A stretch of DNA of 35,621 bases from a virus. The notes beneath the pieces were generated by a model. The model did no database searches and was not told the DNA's origin. It saw only the letters and a list, made by a program, of their open reading frames with translations. Below are positions 16,599 to 25,560 of this stretch, piece by piece. The translations under genes were made by a program, and so were the position numbers. The stretch covers positions 1 through 35,621 of IMG/VR virus record IMGVR_UViG_3300008107_000171; one strand, written 5' to 3'. Position 1 is the stretch's first letter; each line of letters begins with the position of its first letter.

Positions 16599-17824
16599 TG
16601 TCTGCAGAATTAGAAGCCAAGGTACTTGCGGCTGTATTAAAAGATAAGCAGATTCATGTTCTACTGCAAGCCAATCCAGATCAACTATTTAGAACACATA
16701 AAGATGTTTGGAATTTTATAAGAGATTATTCTGAGCAAAATTCTGTTGTTCCAACAATTAGTTTAGTAACTGAAAAATTTAAAGACCTAACTCCAGTCGG
16801 TGAGGTTGGCAATACAAAGTATCATCTTGAAGAATTAAGGACGTCATATTTACACGACAGTCTAAGCAATGTTCTTATGTCTAGTGCCAATCAGTTGCAA
16901 AACAATCAACCAACTGAAGCACTAAACACTTTAATATCAAAAACATCTGAGTTAAAAAAAATAACTGCAAATATTAGAGATATTGATGCAACAGATATTG
17001 AAGACGCACTAGCACATTTTAAACATATTAAGGAGTTAAATGCAAAGGGTAATTATGGTATTAAGACAGGTCTTGCGGGGTTTGATAACTATCTTCCAGC
17101 AGGTATTACTCCTGGCCAGTTTGGCATTCTTCTTGCTTATCCTGCTATTGGTAAGTCTTGGCTCGCACTCTTTATGGCTGCTCAAGCATGGAAGAATGGA
17201 AGAAAGCCGCTAGTTATATCTCTTGAAATGACCGAAACAGAAGTTAGAAATCGTATTTATACAATTATCGGTCAAGGATTCTTTTCACATAGAAAATTAA
17301 GTTCTGGAGAAATAGATGAAGAGTCTTTTAATCTTTGGGGACATCAGCATTTGGATAATATGCCACCTCTGCACATTGTTTCAAATGATGGGGTAGGAGA
17401 ATTATCTACTTCTGTATTAAGAGGAAAGATAGATCAATATGCACCAGACATTGTATTTGTAGATTATATTCAATTAATGCAATCAAACATTCCTAGCGAT
17501 AATGAAGTAGTAAAGATTAAAAGTATTTCAAGAGAATTAAAAGTTTTGGCAATATCAGAACAAGTTCCTATAGTTGCTATTGCTTCTGCAACACCAGATG
17601 ATGCTACAGATATGCAAAGCGTTCCAACACTAGGTCAAGTCGCATGGTCTAAACAATTAGCCTACGATGCTGATTGGGTTCTAGCACTTGGTCGTGCACA
17701 GGGATCAACTATTCTAGAATGTGCGTTTAGAAAAAATAGACATGGTTTTTGTGGAGACTTTATGATAGATGTTGACTTCGACTCTGGAAGATTTTTGTAT
17801 AAAGACTTTGAGGATAAATCATAA
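16598..17824 (+). CDS. dnaB: DnaB-type replicative helicase
   Basis: A 408-residue hexameric-helicase relative that would unwind the phage replication fork. The N-terminal ~120 residues are helical, like the DnaB N-domain (AKVLAAVLKDKQIHVLLQ). The RecA-like motor follows: GIKTGLAGFDNYLPAGITPGQ, Walker A AYPAIGKS at 180–187 (first Gly replaced by Ala, allowed by the [AG]xxxxGK[ST] consensus), LVISLEMTETEVRNRI, and Walker B with IVFVDYIQLM around Asp289. I chose the GTG at 16598, which overlaps the upstream stop as TAGTG, over a TTG at 16583 that adds only five residues. It is the first of a helicase, primase, SSB, polymerase series. Confidence 0.9.
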   Translation: MSAELEAKVLAAVLKDKQIHVLLQANPDQLFRTHKDVWNFIRDYSEQNSVVPTISLVTEKFKDLTPVGEVGNTKYHLEELRTSYLHDSLSNVLMSSANQLQNNQPTEALNTLISKTSELKKITANIRDIDATDIEDALAHFKHIKELNAKGNYGIKTGLAGFDNYLPAGITPGQFGILLAYPAIGKSWLALFMAAQAWKNGRKPLVISLEMTETEVRNRIYTIIGQGFFSHRKLSSGEIDEESFNLWGHQHLDNMPPLHIVSNDGVGELSTSVLRGKIDQYAPDIVFVDYIQLMQSNIPSDNEVVKIKSISRELKVLAISEQVPIVAIASATPDDATDMQSVPTLGQVAWSKQLAYDADWVLALGRAQGSTILECAFRKNRHGFCGDFMIDVDFDSGRFLYKDFEDKS

Positions 17825-17832
17825 TTTAGATA

Positions 17833-17838
17833 TATAAT
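17833..17838 (+). promoter_or_regulatory. TATAAT -10 box in leaderless arrangement
   Basis: TATAAT ends 6 nt before the ATG at 17845, in the 20-nt gap after the helicase stop. A start at the usual distance falls on the A of the ATG. There is no TG extension and no clear -35. The absence of any Shine–Dalgarno sequence before that ATG supports a leaderless mRNA. Confidence 0.45.
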
Positions 17839-17844
17839 TATCGT

Positions 17845-18156
17845 ATGTATAGCCACAAGCCTATTAAAAGGTTTGGTCTAGAAGGCGAAATATACGATGA
17901 TTCACATATCGTAAGACTTAAAGACCAATATGTATTTATGGTTGTGTCCGTGATGAGAAATCATGGATATGTCCCAAGATACGATATTGACCCAGACTTT
18001 ACAGTTGGGTATAATGGTAAGACATTTGAGTTTCAGTTATCAGTATACGGAGTGTATGTTGGAAAAGAGAGAGCAAAGTGGATACTAGGGGTAGACAAAA
18101 ACAAACCAATACAATCACATACTACTCAGAAGAACAAGTCAAGCGAAGTCTCATAG
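17845..18156 (+). CDS. Unknown protein between helicase and primase
   Basis: A 103-residue protein, MYSHKPIKRFGLEGEIYDDSH and so on, with alternating strands and helices in its first 85 residues and a polar tail that overlaps the primase reading frame by 79 nt. I recognise no domain. The ATG has no ribosome binding site but follows a TATAAT box by 6 nt. Its place inside the replisome genes suggests an accessory replication role. The 3' part may be under double constraint because the primase is encoded in the -1 frame there. Confidence 0.55.
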   Translation: MYSHKPIKRFGLEGEIYDDSHIVRLKDQYVFMVVSVMRNHGYVPRYDIDPDFTVGYNGKTFEFQLSVYGVYVGKERAKWILGVDKNKPIQSHTTQKNKSSEVS

Positions 18157-19034
18157 CATCTGGCGTAGATATTCAATACGAGTTAGACAATGATCTAATG
18201 ATCTTTTGTCCATTTCATAATAATTACAGATCTCCAGCAGGCGAAGTATCAAAAGAAACAGGATTATTCTGGTGTTTCTCATGTCAAGAATCTAAAACTT
18301 TAGAAGAAGTAATAATGCAAATATCTAAGAAGTCATACTTTGAAGCAATAAGAGTTATAGATTCTAATAAAGATGATAGAAACTTATTAGAAAGATTGTC
18401 TAGCACATTAGAAAAGAAAAATGAATTAAAACAATTTGACGAAGAGTTAATAGAAAAATTATACAACAATGTATCTGGAAACCTCAGAGCCCTAAAGTAT
18501 TTTGATGATAGAGGTATAACTAGAGATAGTATAGATAAGTATAGATTAGGGTATTCAACGACACAGGACATGGTTACAATACCAGTTCACTCTCCAGACG
18601 GATACTACCTAGGATTTGTGGGTAGATCAATAGAAGGAAAAAGATTTAAGAATTCTACAGATCTACCGAAGAGTAAAACTTTGTTTAATCTTTGGCGTAA
18701 TAAACGAGTAGATAAGATATTTGTAGTAGAATCATCTTTTGATGCAATCATGATAGAGCAAGCAGGTGGGCATGCTGTTGCCACCCTAGGAGCAACTATA
18801 TCAAAAGAACAAAGAAAACTTTTAAAGCAATATTTTAATCAGGTAATTGCTTTAGGAGATAATGATGAGGCTGGCAAGAATATGTCAAACAAATTAATGA
18901 CCGATCTTGGACCAGGAAAATGTATTATTGCAAACCTACCGACAAAGGTTAAGGACGTTTCAGATCTTTCAAAGCAAGATTTGAAAAACTTTATAAAGGG
19001 ATTTGACAATATAGTAGTCACAATGCTACAATAG
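18078..19034 (+). CDS. dnaG: DnaG-type DNA primase
   Basis: A 318-residue primase that makes RNA primers for the phage fork. The zinc-binding CHC2 site is C44-x2-H47-x18-C66-x2-C69 (CPFH and CFSC). The TOPRIM catalytic region has E218 in VVESSFDAI and D261/D263 in LGDNDEAG. It is shorter than cellular DnaG (about 600 residues) and lacks a helicase-interaction domain, as in many phage primases. The start is the GTG at 18078, since no other standard start lies before the conserved region; a purine-rich GGAAAAGAGAGAG precedes it. The 3' end carries the promoter for the next gene. Confidence 0.88.
   Translation: MDTRGRQKQTNTITYYSEEQVKRSLIASGVDIQYELDNDLMIFCPFHNNYRSPAGEVSKETGLFWCFSCQESKTLEEVIMQISKKSYFEAIRVIDSNKDDRNLLERLSSTLEKKNELKQFDEELIEKLYNNVSGNLRALKYFDDRGITRDSIDKYRLGYSTTQDMVTIPVHSPDGYYLGFVGRSIEGKRFKNSTDLPKSKTLFNLWRNKRVDKIFVVESSFDAIMIEQAGGHAVATLGATISKEQRKLLKQYFNQVIALGDNDEAGKNMSNKLMTDLGPGKCIIANLPTKVKDVSDLSKQDLKNFIKGFDNIVVTMLQ
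19003..19032 (+). promoter_or_regulatory. Strong sigma70-type promoter for the ssDNA-binding protein
   Basis: TTGACA (19003–19008), an 18-nt spacer and TACAAT (19027–19032) with TGc directly before it. Both boxes lie in the last codons of the primase gene. The predicted start near 19039 gives a leader of about 36 nt with AAGGAG before the ATG at 19075. Confidence 0.7.
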
Positions 19035-19074
19035 AACAGGCTCATTTACAGAGCAAATATTAAGGAGAAAACAA

Positions 19075-19725
19075 ATGTCAGTAATCAAAGGATTAAAAAA
19101 CATCGAAGCAGTACTTGATAAGGCAAAAGTAGAAAACAGTGGTGCAAAAGTCAACTGGCTCAAACTAGATGACGGAGAAAGTGTACAAATTAGATTCGTA
19201 AGTGAACTAGATGCAGACTCACCAAACTATGATGAAAAGCGTGGAGTTGCAATCGTAATTAGCGAACACACAAACCCAGAAGATTATAAAAGAAAAGCAG
19301 CCTGCACAGCAGATAGTCAAGGCAGATGCTTTGGTTGTGAAATGTTTCGTAAAGAACCAAAGAGTGGATGGAGAGCACGTTTACGCTTCTATTGCAACGT
19401 ATTAGTTGACAATGGAACTGAACAGCCAAAGGTTGCTGTATGGAGCATGGGAGTAAGTAAGACTGCTACATTTAGCACAATTCGTGAATTTGCAGCAGAT
19501 TCCCAAAGTATCAGCAATATGATTTGGAAATTAAAACGTAACGGCAAAGGCACAGAAACAAACTATGTGCTACTTCCAGGCAAGCAAGATTCAGAACCAT
19601 TTAACTGGGGATCAAACGAAGCGTTTAACTTAGAAAAGGTTGTTCGTGACCTTCCTTATGCTGAACAAGAATCATTCTATCTAGGATTCAGCAATCCAAC
19701 CACAACTGCAGCAGCAGAGTGGTAA
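19075..19725 (+). CDS. gp32-like single-stranded DNA-binding protein
   Basis: A 216-residue protein resembling the core of T4 gp32-type ssDNA-binding proteins. An N-terminal segment LDKAKVENSGAKVNWLKLDD leads into strands (SVQIRFVSEL), then a likely zinc site H65, C77, C85, C88 (AACTADSQGRCFGCEMF), then OB-fold strands (RARLRFYCNVLV, KVAVWSMG). It coats ssDNA at the fork and during recombination. It has a strong promoter, AAGGAG as ribosome binding site, and CGT-rich arginine codons, all signs of high expression. It lacks the acidic C-terminal tail expected of gp32. A second, bacterial-type SSB is encoded at 33381. Confidence 0.75.
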   Translation: MSVIKGLKNIEAVLDKAKVENSGAKVNWLKLDDGESVQIRFVSELDADSPNYDEKRGVAIVISEHTNPEDYKRKAACTADSQGRCFGCEMFRKEPKSGWRARLRFYCNVLVDNGTEQPKVAVWSMGVSKTATFSTIREFAADSQSISNMIWKLKRNGKGTETNYVLLPGKQDSEPFNWGSNEAFNLEKVVRDLPYAEQESFYLGFSNPTTTAAAEW

Positions 19726-19752
19726 GAGATAATTAATCAGAAAGGCTATGGC

Positions 19753-22700
19753 TTGAATTACGTTCCATTACACGTTCATACACACTATTCTTTAATGGAT
19801 GGTGTTGCAACTCCAGAAGAGTATTGCAAACGTGCAAAACAAAACGGCATGCCTGCTATAGCCATTACTGATCATGGTGCACTATCTGGACATCGTCCAA
19901 TGTATCGTGCAGCAAAAGCCGAGGGTATAAAACCAATTCTTGGTATAGAAGGTTATATTACTCATGATAGATTTGATAGAAGAGACAAAGCAGAAAGAAA
20001 TGGTCCTTTAGATTTAACATATAATCATATTGTTATTCTTGCAAAAAACCAACAAGGACTAGAAAACTTAAATAGATTAAATGAAATAGCATGGACAGAA
20101 GGTTTTTACAAAAAGCCTAGAATAGATTTTGAAGTATTAGAAAAGTATAAAGATGGACTTATTGTCTTGTCAGCATGTATGTCAGGATTAATTGCCAAAG
20201 CCTTAGAGTTTAAAGAATACGCAGAAGCAAAAAGGCTACTAACTTGGTTTAAAAATACCTTTAATGATGATTTTTATGTAGAGGTAATGCCTCATAATTC
20301 TAAGGAACTTAATAAAGAACTATTAGAGTTTGCAGATTCACTGGACATAAAATCTGTTGTTACTCCAGATTGTCACCACTCTACTGTAGATCAAAAGGTA
20401 GTTCAAGAAATTATGCTACTGCTTAATACCCATGCAAAACTACAAAAGGATTCCTCATACGATAAGTCTGCAAAGATAGATGACATAATGAAACGTCTTG
20501 ACTATTTGTATGGTGCAGATAGATCTATGTCTTTTAGATCTTTTGATATTCACTTGCTTTCATATGAAGAGATGAAGCAGGCTATGAATATGCAGGGTAT
20601 ACAAAGAGAAGATATCTATACTAACTCATTAGAAATAGCAGATAAAGTAGAAGATTATGATATCAAATCTGAACTAGACTTACTTCCTACTAAAGTTGAT
20701 GATCCACAAAAAACATTAGAAGACTTGGTTACTAAAGGATTAATAGACAGAGAACTAAATCATTTGCCTGAATATGTTAATAGAGCATTAGAAGAACTAG
20801 AGATTATTAAGCAAAAGAATTTTGCACCATATTTTTTGATTGTAAGCAATATGCTTAACTGGGCTAAAGAACAAGGAATTCTAGTTGGTCCAGGACGTGG
20901 ATCAGCAGCAGGATCGTTAGTTTGCTATACATTAGGCATTACAGACGTTGATCCAATTGAATATGGACTTTTGTTTTTTAGATTTGTTAACCCAGAAAGA
21001 AACGACTTTCCAGATATCGACTCCGATATTGCAGACTCAAGGCGTGATGAAGTAAAGACGTATTTAGAAAAAGAATATGAAAACGTTGCATCTATTGCTA
21101 CATTCTTAGAGTTTAAAGGAAAAGGAATAGTAAGAGATGTGTCTAGAGCGTTTAACGTTCCACTGGCTGACGTAAATAAAGTATTAAAAAATGTAGATGA
21201 CTGGGATGATTTTACAACAAGTAAGACAGCACAATGGTTTAGATTGAAGTATCCAGAAGTAGTAAAGTATGGAGAACAAATGCGTGGTCGAATCAGAGGA
21301 ACAGGTATTCACGCTGCTGGAGTTGTTACAGCAAAAGAACCTATTTTTAAATATGCTCCAATGGAAACCAGAGTTGCACCAGGAACCAAAGATAGGATTC
21401 CAGTAGTTGCAGTAGACATGGACGAAGCAGCAAACATAGGGCTAATTAAGTTAGACGTTCTTGGACTAAAAACTTTAACTGTAATTGATGAAACAATTAG
21501 AACTATAAAAGAAAGACACAAGATAGATGTAGTTTTAAAAGACATTCCTCTAGATGATAAAAGTGTTTATGAAATGCTTTCAGATGGAAAAACAAAAGGT
21601 GTATTTCAGTGTGAAGCAACTCCTTATACTAACCTACTTGTTAAGATGGGGGTATCTAATCTAAATGAATTGGCTGCTTCCAATGCTCTTGTAAGACCAG
21701 GTGCTATGAACACTATTGGTAAGTCATATCTGTCTAGAAAACATGGTAAGACTATGATTGAATATATTCATCCAATTATGCAAGAATTTACAAAAGATAC
21801 TTATGGATGTATTTTATATCAAGAACAAGTAATGCAAGCCTGCGTTCATCTTGGTGGAATGAGTATGTCAGAGGCAGATAAAGTTAGAAAGATTATTGGT
21901 AAAAAGAAAGATGCAAAAGAATTTGATCAGTTTAAAGACAGATTTATTATAGGTGCTCAAAAACATATTACACCTTTTGCTGCAGAAGGTTTGTGGCAAG
22001 ACTTTGAAGCACATGCAGGGTACTCATTTAATAAGTCTCATGCTGTTGCATACTCGATGCTTTCATACTGGACAGCATGGTTAAAATATTACTATCCTAT
22101 TGAATTTATGTATTGCTTATTAAAGAACGAACAAGACAAAGATGCAAGAACAGAATATTTAATTGAAGCAAAACGTATGGGAATTTCTGTTAAACTTCCA
22201 CACGTTAATGAATCTGACTCAGACTTTTCAATTGAAGGCAAAGGTATACGTGTAGGTCTATCTTCAATTAAATGGATATCAGATGGAGTTTCTTCAAAAA
22301 TTATGGCATATAGACCATACAACTCTTACGCAGAGTTCTCAGCATTAGCCTCTAAAAAGGGCAGTGGGATCAATATTAGAGCCGTTCAAGCACTTAATGC
22401 AGTTGGAGCACTAACATTTCCAGATAACCCTAGAAAAGAAACTGTAGTTAAAGAAAACCTTTATGAATATTTAAATCTACCAGAATTTACCACAAGTGTT
22501 CCGCCTCACTATTATGCATACATTGACAACATAGAAGACTATGATGAACAGGGTGCGTTTATTTTAATGGGTGTTGTAAAAAATATTAAACGTGGAAAAG
22601 GTTGGTCACGTGTTGAAATCATGGATGCAACAGGAATGGTGGGGGCATTTGATGATGAAGAAACTAAAATAGAACAAGGTAAGACATACATATTTTTAAT

Positions 22701-23028
22701 TGGATCAAATAGAATTATGGAAGCGATAATTATAGATGAAATTAAAAACTTTACTACAAATAGTTTGATTAAATTTTTAAACTATAAATCTTTACCATAT
22801 GGCGGAGAAGAGCATTATGTGCTATCATTTAAGCCAAGAGTAACTAAGGCTGGAAAGAAGATGGCAAGCATGGTTGTTGTAGATAGCAATAGAGATATGA
22901 AGCCAGTAATAGTTTTCCCTAGACAATTTTCTGAGGGATATATGAAGTGTGAGCCAGGATCTGCCGTTAAAATAACATTTGGCAAATCAGAAGATGGCTC
23001 TTTAATATTAAATGGGGTAACTAAATAA
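19753..23028 (+). CDS. dnaE: DNA polymerase III alpha subunit (DnaE-type replicase)
   Basis: A 1091-residue family C polymerase. The PHP domain starts at once with HVHTHYSLMDG (H7, H9, D16) and ITDHGAL, and keeps VEVMPH and TPDCHH, so its metal site looks intact and could proofread. The polymerase core has GPGRGSAAGSLVCY, catalytic aspartates D421 and D423 in FPDIDSD, and D568 in LIKLDVLGLKTL. RGTGIHAAGVV, helix-hairpin-helix and a C-terminal OB fold (ILMGVVKNIKRGKGWS) follow. I saw no QxxLF-type clamp-binding motif. The start is TTG at 19753 with AAAGG eight bases before; an ATG five bases earlier stops after two codons. The stop overlaps recA as TAATG. Confidence 0.95.
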   Translation: MNYVPLHVHTHYSLMDGVATPEEYCKRAKQNGMPAIAITDHGALSGHRPMYRAAKAEGIKPILGIEGYITHDRFDRRDKAERNGPLDLTYNHIVILAKNQQGLENLNRLNEIAWTEGFYKKPRIDFEVLEKYKDGLIVLSACMSGLIAKALEFKEYAEAKRLLTWFKNTFNDDFYVEVMPHNSKELNKELLEFADSLDIKSVVTPDCHHSTVDQKVVQEIMLLLNTHAKLQKDSSYDKSAKIDDIMKRLDYLYGADRSMSFRSFDIHLLSYEEMKQAMNMQGIQREDIYTNSLEIADKVEDYDIKSELDLLPTKVDDPQKTLEDLVTKGLIDRELNHLPEYVNRALEELEIIKQKNFAPYFLIVSNMLNWAKEQGILVGPGRGSAAGSLVCYTLGITDVDPIEYGLLFFRFVNPERNDFPDIDSDIADSRRDEVKTYLEKEYENVASIATFLEFKGKGIVRDVSRAFNVPLADVNKVLKNVDDWDDFTTSKTAQWFRLKYPEVVKYGEQMRGRIRGTGIHAAGVVTAKEPIFKYAPMETRVAPGTKDRIPVVAVDMDEAANIGLIKLDVLGLKTLTVIDETIRTIKERHKIDVVLKDIPLDDKSVYEMLSDGKTKGVFQCEATPYTNLLVKMGVSNLNELAASNALVRPGAMNTIGKSYLSRKHGKTMIEYIHPIMQEFTKDTYGCILYQEQVMQACVHLGGMSMSEADKVRKIIGKKKDAKEFDQFKDRFIIGAQKHITPFAAEGLWQDFEAHAGYSFNKSHAVAYSMLSYWTAWLKYYYPIEFMYCLLKNEQDKDARTEYLIEAKRMGISVKLPHVNESDSDFSIEGKGIRVGLSSIKWISDGVSSKIMAYRPYNSYAEFSALASKKGSGINIRAVQALNAVGALTFPDNPRKETVVKENLYEYLNLPEFTTSVPPHYYAYIDNIEDYDEQGAFILMGVVKNIKRGKGWSRVEIMDATGMVGAFDDEETKIEQGKTYIFLIGSNRIMEAIIIDEIKNFTTNSLIKFLNYKSLPYGGEEHYVLSFKPRVTKAGKKMASMVVVDSNRDMKPVIVFPRQFSEGYMKCEPGSAVKITFGKSEDGSLILNGVTK

Positions 23029-24035
23029 TGTCAATACAAATAGAAGAATTTTTATCACAACTAGATCCTAGTTTAAGAAAAAGATTAAGCAATGCAACAG
23101 ATGTAGAAGTACACAAACAAAAAACACCAAGCATTAGCCTTAACAATGCACTTAAAGGTGGGTTTGCATATGGAAGACAAGTAATGATTTGGGGCAATAA
23201 GTCTGCTGGCAAGTCATCATTTTGCCTACAGATGATTGGTGAAGCACAAAAGGAAGGCAAACTATGTGCTTGGATAGATGCAGAACAATCATTTGATCCT
23301 GAGTGGGCTAAAAAACTTGGGGTAGACACAGATAAATTAGTATACTCTGCTGCCAAGACTATTAATGACATGGTAGATGTTGCTACTCAATTAATGAAAG
23401 CAAAAATAGACATCATCATTGTAGACTCTATATCTGCCTTATTACCTGCTATTTATTTTGAAAAAGATTCTGATGAATTAAAGGCTTTAGAAAATACCAA
23501 GCAAATAGGTGCAGAAGCCAAGGATATGACTAACGCAGTAAAGATGCTTAACTATGCAAACAACCAAGATGGTCAAACACTGTTAGTATTGATATCACAA
23601 TTAAGAAATAATATTGGTGCTATGTATGCATCTCATATGCCAACAGGTGGCCTGGCAGTAAAGTTTTTCTCTAGCACTGTCGTTAAACTATGGTCAAGCG
23701 ATTCTGATAACAATGCTTTAAAATCTAAAATTGCAGTAGGAGACAAACTTATTGAGGGTAAGATAGGTAGAAAAGTAAATTGGCATATTGACTTTAATAA
23801 AACTGGTCCAGGATTCCTTGCTGGAGAATACGACTTCTATTTTGATGGAGATACCATTGGGGTAGACAAAGTGGCAGATCTTGTAGACACTGCAGAACTA
23901 CTAGGCACTATTGAAAAGGGTGGTGCTTGGTATACAGTTCTTGGTGAAAGATTACAAGGTAGAGCAAAAGTAATTGAATACCTAAAAGAAAATCCAGAGA
24001 AATTAAAAGAACTTGAATCAACAATCAACGCCTAA
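23028..24035 (+). CDS. recA: RecA-like recombinase
   Basis: A 335-residue strand-exchange ATPase. Walker A is GNKSAGKS (56–63), followed by CAWIDAEQSFDPEWAKKLGVD, the Walker B region DIIIVDSISAL and a RecA-like L2 region (LISQLRNNIGAMY then PTGGLAVKFFSS). The N-terminal extension (IEEFLSQLDPSLRKRLSNA) is unlike bacterial RecA, while the C-terminal domain ends in a helical ERLQGRAKVIEYLKENPEKL. It probably serves recombination-dependent replication and repair. It begins a run of seven genes devoted to recombination nucleases and zinc proteins. Confidence 0.9.
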   Translation: MSIQIEEFLSQLDPSLRKRLSNATDVEVHKQKTPSISLNNALKGGFAYGRQVMIWGNKSAGKSSFCLQMIGEAQKEGKLCAWIDAEQSFDPEWAKKLGVDTDKLVYSAAKTINDMVDVATQLMKAKIDIIIVDSISALLPAIYFEKDSDELKALENTKQIGAEAKDMTNAVKMLNYANNQDGQTLLVLISQLRNNIGAMYASHMPTGGLAVKFFSSTVVKLWSSDSDNNALKSKIAVGDKLIEGKIGRKVNWHIDFNKTGPGFLAGEYDFYFDGDTIGVDKVADLVDTAELLGTIEKGGAWYTVLGERLQGRAKVIEYLKENPEKLKELESTINA

Positions 24036-24183
24036 CTATACTGTATACCCTGGCAAATTTGTTTGTCATACGTGTAAAGAAATAGTTCCAAAAGCAAGAA
24101 TGTATGCAGAAAAAGGAGATCTTACTTGGATGTGTACTAAAAAACATATATCTAAAGTGACATTTCCACAGAAAGGATACTGA
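24013..24183 (+). CDS. Small zinc-finger protein, TTG start
   Basis: A 56-residue gene occupying the 148-nt gap between recA and the next gene and overlapping recA's end by 23 nt. TTG at 24013 is the only standard start after the in-frame stop at 24004. The protein has C18-x2-C21, then C41-x3-H45 in LTWMCTKKH, a treble-clef-like zinc site, with the pattern GKFVCHTCKE-IVPKARMY that I associate with small proteins of related phages. The stop overlaps the next start as TGATG. Function unknown; its place suggests a partner of RecA or of the adjoining nuclease. Confidence 0.75.
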   Translation: MNQQSTPNYTVYPGKFVCHTCKEIVPKARMYAEKGDLTWMCTKKHISKVTFPQKGY

Positions 24184-24473
24184 TGAGCGAACGTGGAGAA
24201 CTAAAGCGTATTGGTGCAAAACAACATCGTAATTCAGGTAGGGGACCAGTCAAGGCTGACGGATCATTGGATGACTTCGTAGTAGATGTCAAAGAATATT
24301 CTAAATCCTATTCCGTCAGTCAAGACTCTTGGGCTAAAATAGTGTCTGACACAATGAAGGTAGATAGAAAAAAGAACCCTGCTTTAATGGTAGTGCTTGG
24401 ATCTGAGCATAAAAAGGTAAGACTTGCTATAATTGAGTGGGAAGTATTTGAACAGTTAAGAGAAAAAGAGTAA
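24183..24473 (+). CDS. Hjc-like PD-(D/E)XK nuclease, putative Holliday junction resolvase
   Basis: A 96-residue basic protein. The segment RNSGRGPVKADGSLDDFVVD followed by VKEY places D26 and D35-x-K37 as the metal-binding core of a minimal PD-(D/E)XK fold, like archaeal Hjc and phage resolvase families. A later SVSQDSWAKIVSDTMK helix and strand PALMVVLG complete the expected order. It would cut branched DNA made by RecA and replication. A RuvC-like enzyme is encoded 1.4 kb downstream, so this may be a resolvase or a nicking nuclease with another job. Confidence 0.6.
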   Translation: MSERGELKRIGAKQHRNSGRGPVKADGSLDDFVVDVKEYSKSYSVSQDSWAKIVSDTMKVDRKKNPALMVVLGSEHKKVRLAIIEWEVFEQLREKE

Positions 24474-24784
24474 TGGAAAATACAGTAGAGTTATTAAATA
24501 AGTTAACATCTTTTAATGAGATGTCTGAATACATGCAAGATGAAGAGTTTACGAAGACTCTTACTATTGTTGCTAAACTGATTGCAAACCCAGATGTGCC
24601 TGCAGCAAAAGCAACACTATTAATAACTCAACTACAAGCACAATCAGCAAAGTTTGCTATGCTAGCAGCATGGTACTCTCATGTTAAAAAAGATGATAGA
24701 TCTAAAAAGAATATGTACTATGCAATAAGAGAAGCAACCGATAAACTAGTCGATGCCCTTAAATACAGCGTGAGGAATTTCTAA
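24473..24784 (+). CDS. Small helical protein in the recombination module
   Basis: A 103-residue all-helical protein, acidic at the N-terminus and basic at the C-terminus (VDALKYSVRNF), coupled to both neighbours through TAATG. It sits between two PD-(D/E)XK nucleases and could be an adaptor or inhibitor for one of them. I do not recognise a family. Confidence 0.55.
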   Translation: MENTVELLNKLTSFNEMSEYMQDEEFTKTLTIVAKLIANPDVPAAKATLLITQLQAQSAKFAMLAAWYSHVKKDDRSKKNMYYAIREATDKLVDALKYSVRNF

Positions 24785-25560
24785 TGGCTAAAACATTATT
24801 ACAAAAAATAATTAAAAAGGTAGACACAGGAACTGTAGATTTAAAAAAGATTACAGATGCAATCAACAATGGATATATGTTAAATGCTCTAGAAAAACCA
24901 TCTTTTCAAAAGAAAAGATCTTTTGCTCCATCTAAATTAGTATGGAACGAAGGAACTTGTCCTAGATATTGGTATTTAGCGTTTGAAGGAAATGAAACTG
25001 AAATTAAAAATGATGGTCCAGGAATAGCAAACATGCTATCTGGAATAGATGGCCACAAAAGAATTGGCTTAGCGTTAGAAAAAACTGGCATTGTAAAGTG
25101 GTTTGAAAATGAAGTAAGTTATAATGATCCACCAATCTTTGGTTACTGCGATGGACTTTTTAGTATAGACGAGCAAGATGTTTTAATAGAAATTAAAACT
25201 ACAAATGAAAGAGCATTTGAGTATAGAAAGCAAACCAACTCTGCAAGCGATAGTAATCGTATGCAGTTATTAATTTATATGAAAATTTTAAATTATTCCA
25301 TTGGTGCATTAGTTTATGAAAACAAAAATACTCATGAGATATTAACAATTCCAGTTGTTCCAACTCAAGAAGATGTTGATGAAGTAAATAAAATGTTTGA
25401 TTGGATGCGTAAAGTTAAAAAAGCATTTGACGATAAACAATTGCCAGAAAGAGTTTCTAGACAAGGAACTAAGATGTGTGCAGCATGTCCTGTGGAAAAG
25501 GTTTGCGACTCTAGAGAAAAGGGTGTAATCAAAATCGAAAAGAGGAAAGATTTTGAATGA
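24784..25560 (+). CDS. Cas4/RecB-like Fe–S exonuclease
   Basis: A 258-residue PD-(D/E)XK exonuclease. The catalytic residues are D123 (GYCDG), E136-x-K138 (IEIKTT) and Q161-x3-Y165 (QLLIY). Four cysteines, C59 near the N-terminus and C232, C235, C241 near the C-terminus, have the arrangement of the [4Fe–4S] cluster of Cas4 and AddB. It probably resects DNA ends to make ssDNA for RecA and the ssDNA-binding protein. No CRISPR array or other cas gene is in the window, so a role in adaptation is not suggested. The stop overlaps the next ATG as ATGA. Confidence 0.8.
   Translation: MAKTLLQKIIKKVDTGTVDLKKITDAINNGYMLNALEKPSFQKKRSFAPSKLVWNEGTCPRYWYLAFEGNETEIKNDGPGIANMLSGIDGHKRIGLALEKTGIVKWFENEVSYNDPPIFGYCDGLFSIDEQDVLIEIKTTNERAFEYRKQTNSASDSNRMQLLIYMKILNYSIGALVYENKNTHEILTIPVVPTQEDVDEVNKMFDWMRKVKKAFDDKQLPERVSRQGTKMCAACPVEKVCDSREKGVIKIEKRKDFE

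Noticed and set aside
18078-18156. Frameshift fusion of the 17845 gene with primase at CAAAAAC
   Set aside because: The heptamer is imperfect (C AAA AAC) and the primase has its own GTG with a purine-rich upstream region.
24784-25560. Cas4-like gene as a sign of CRISPR
   Set aside because: No repeats, cas1 or cas2 in the window; phage Cas4-like exonucleases are common in recombination modules.
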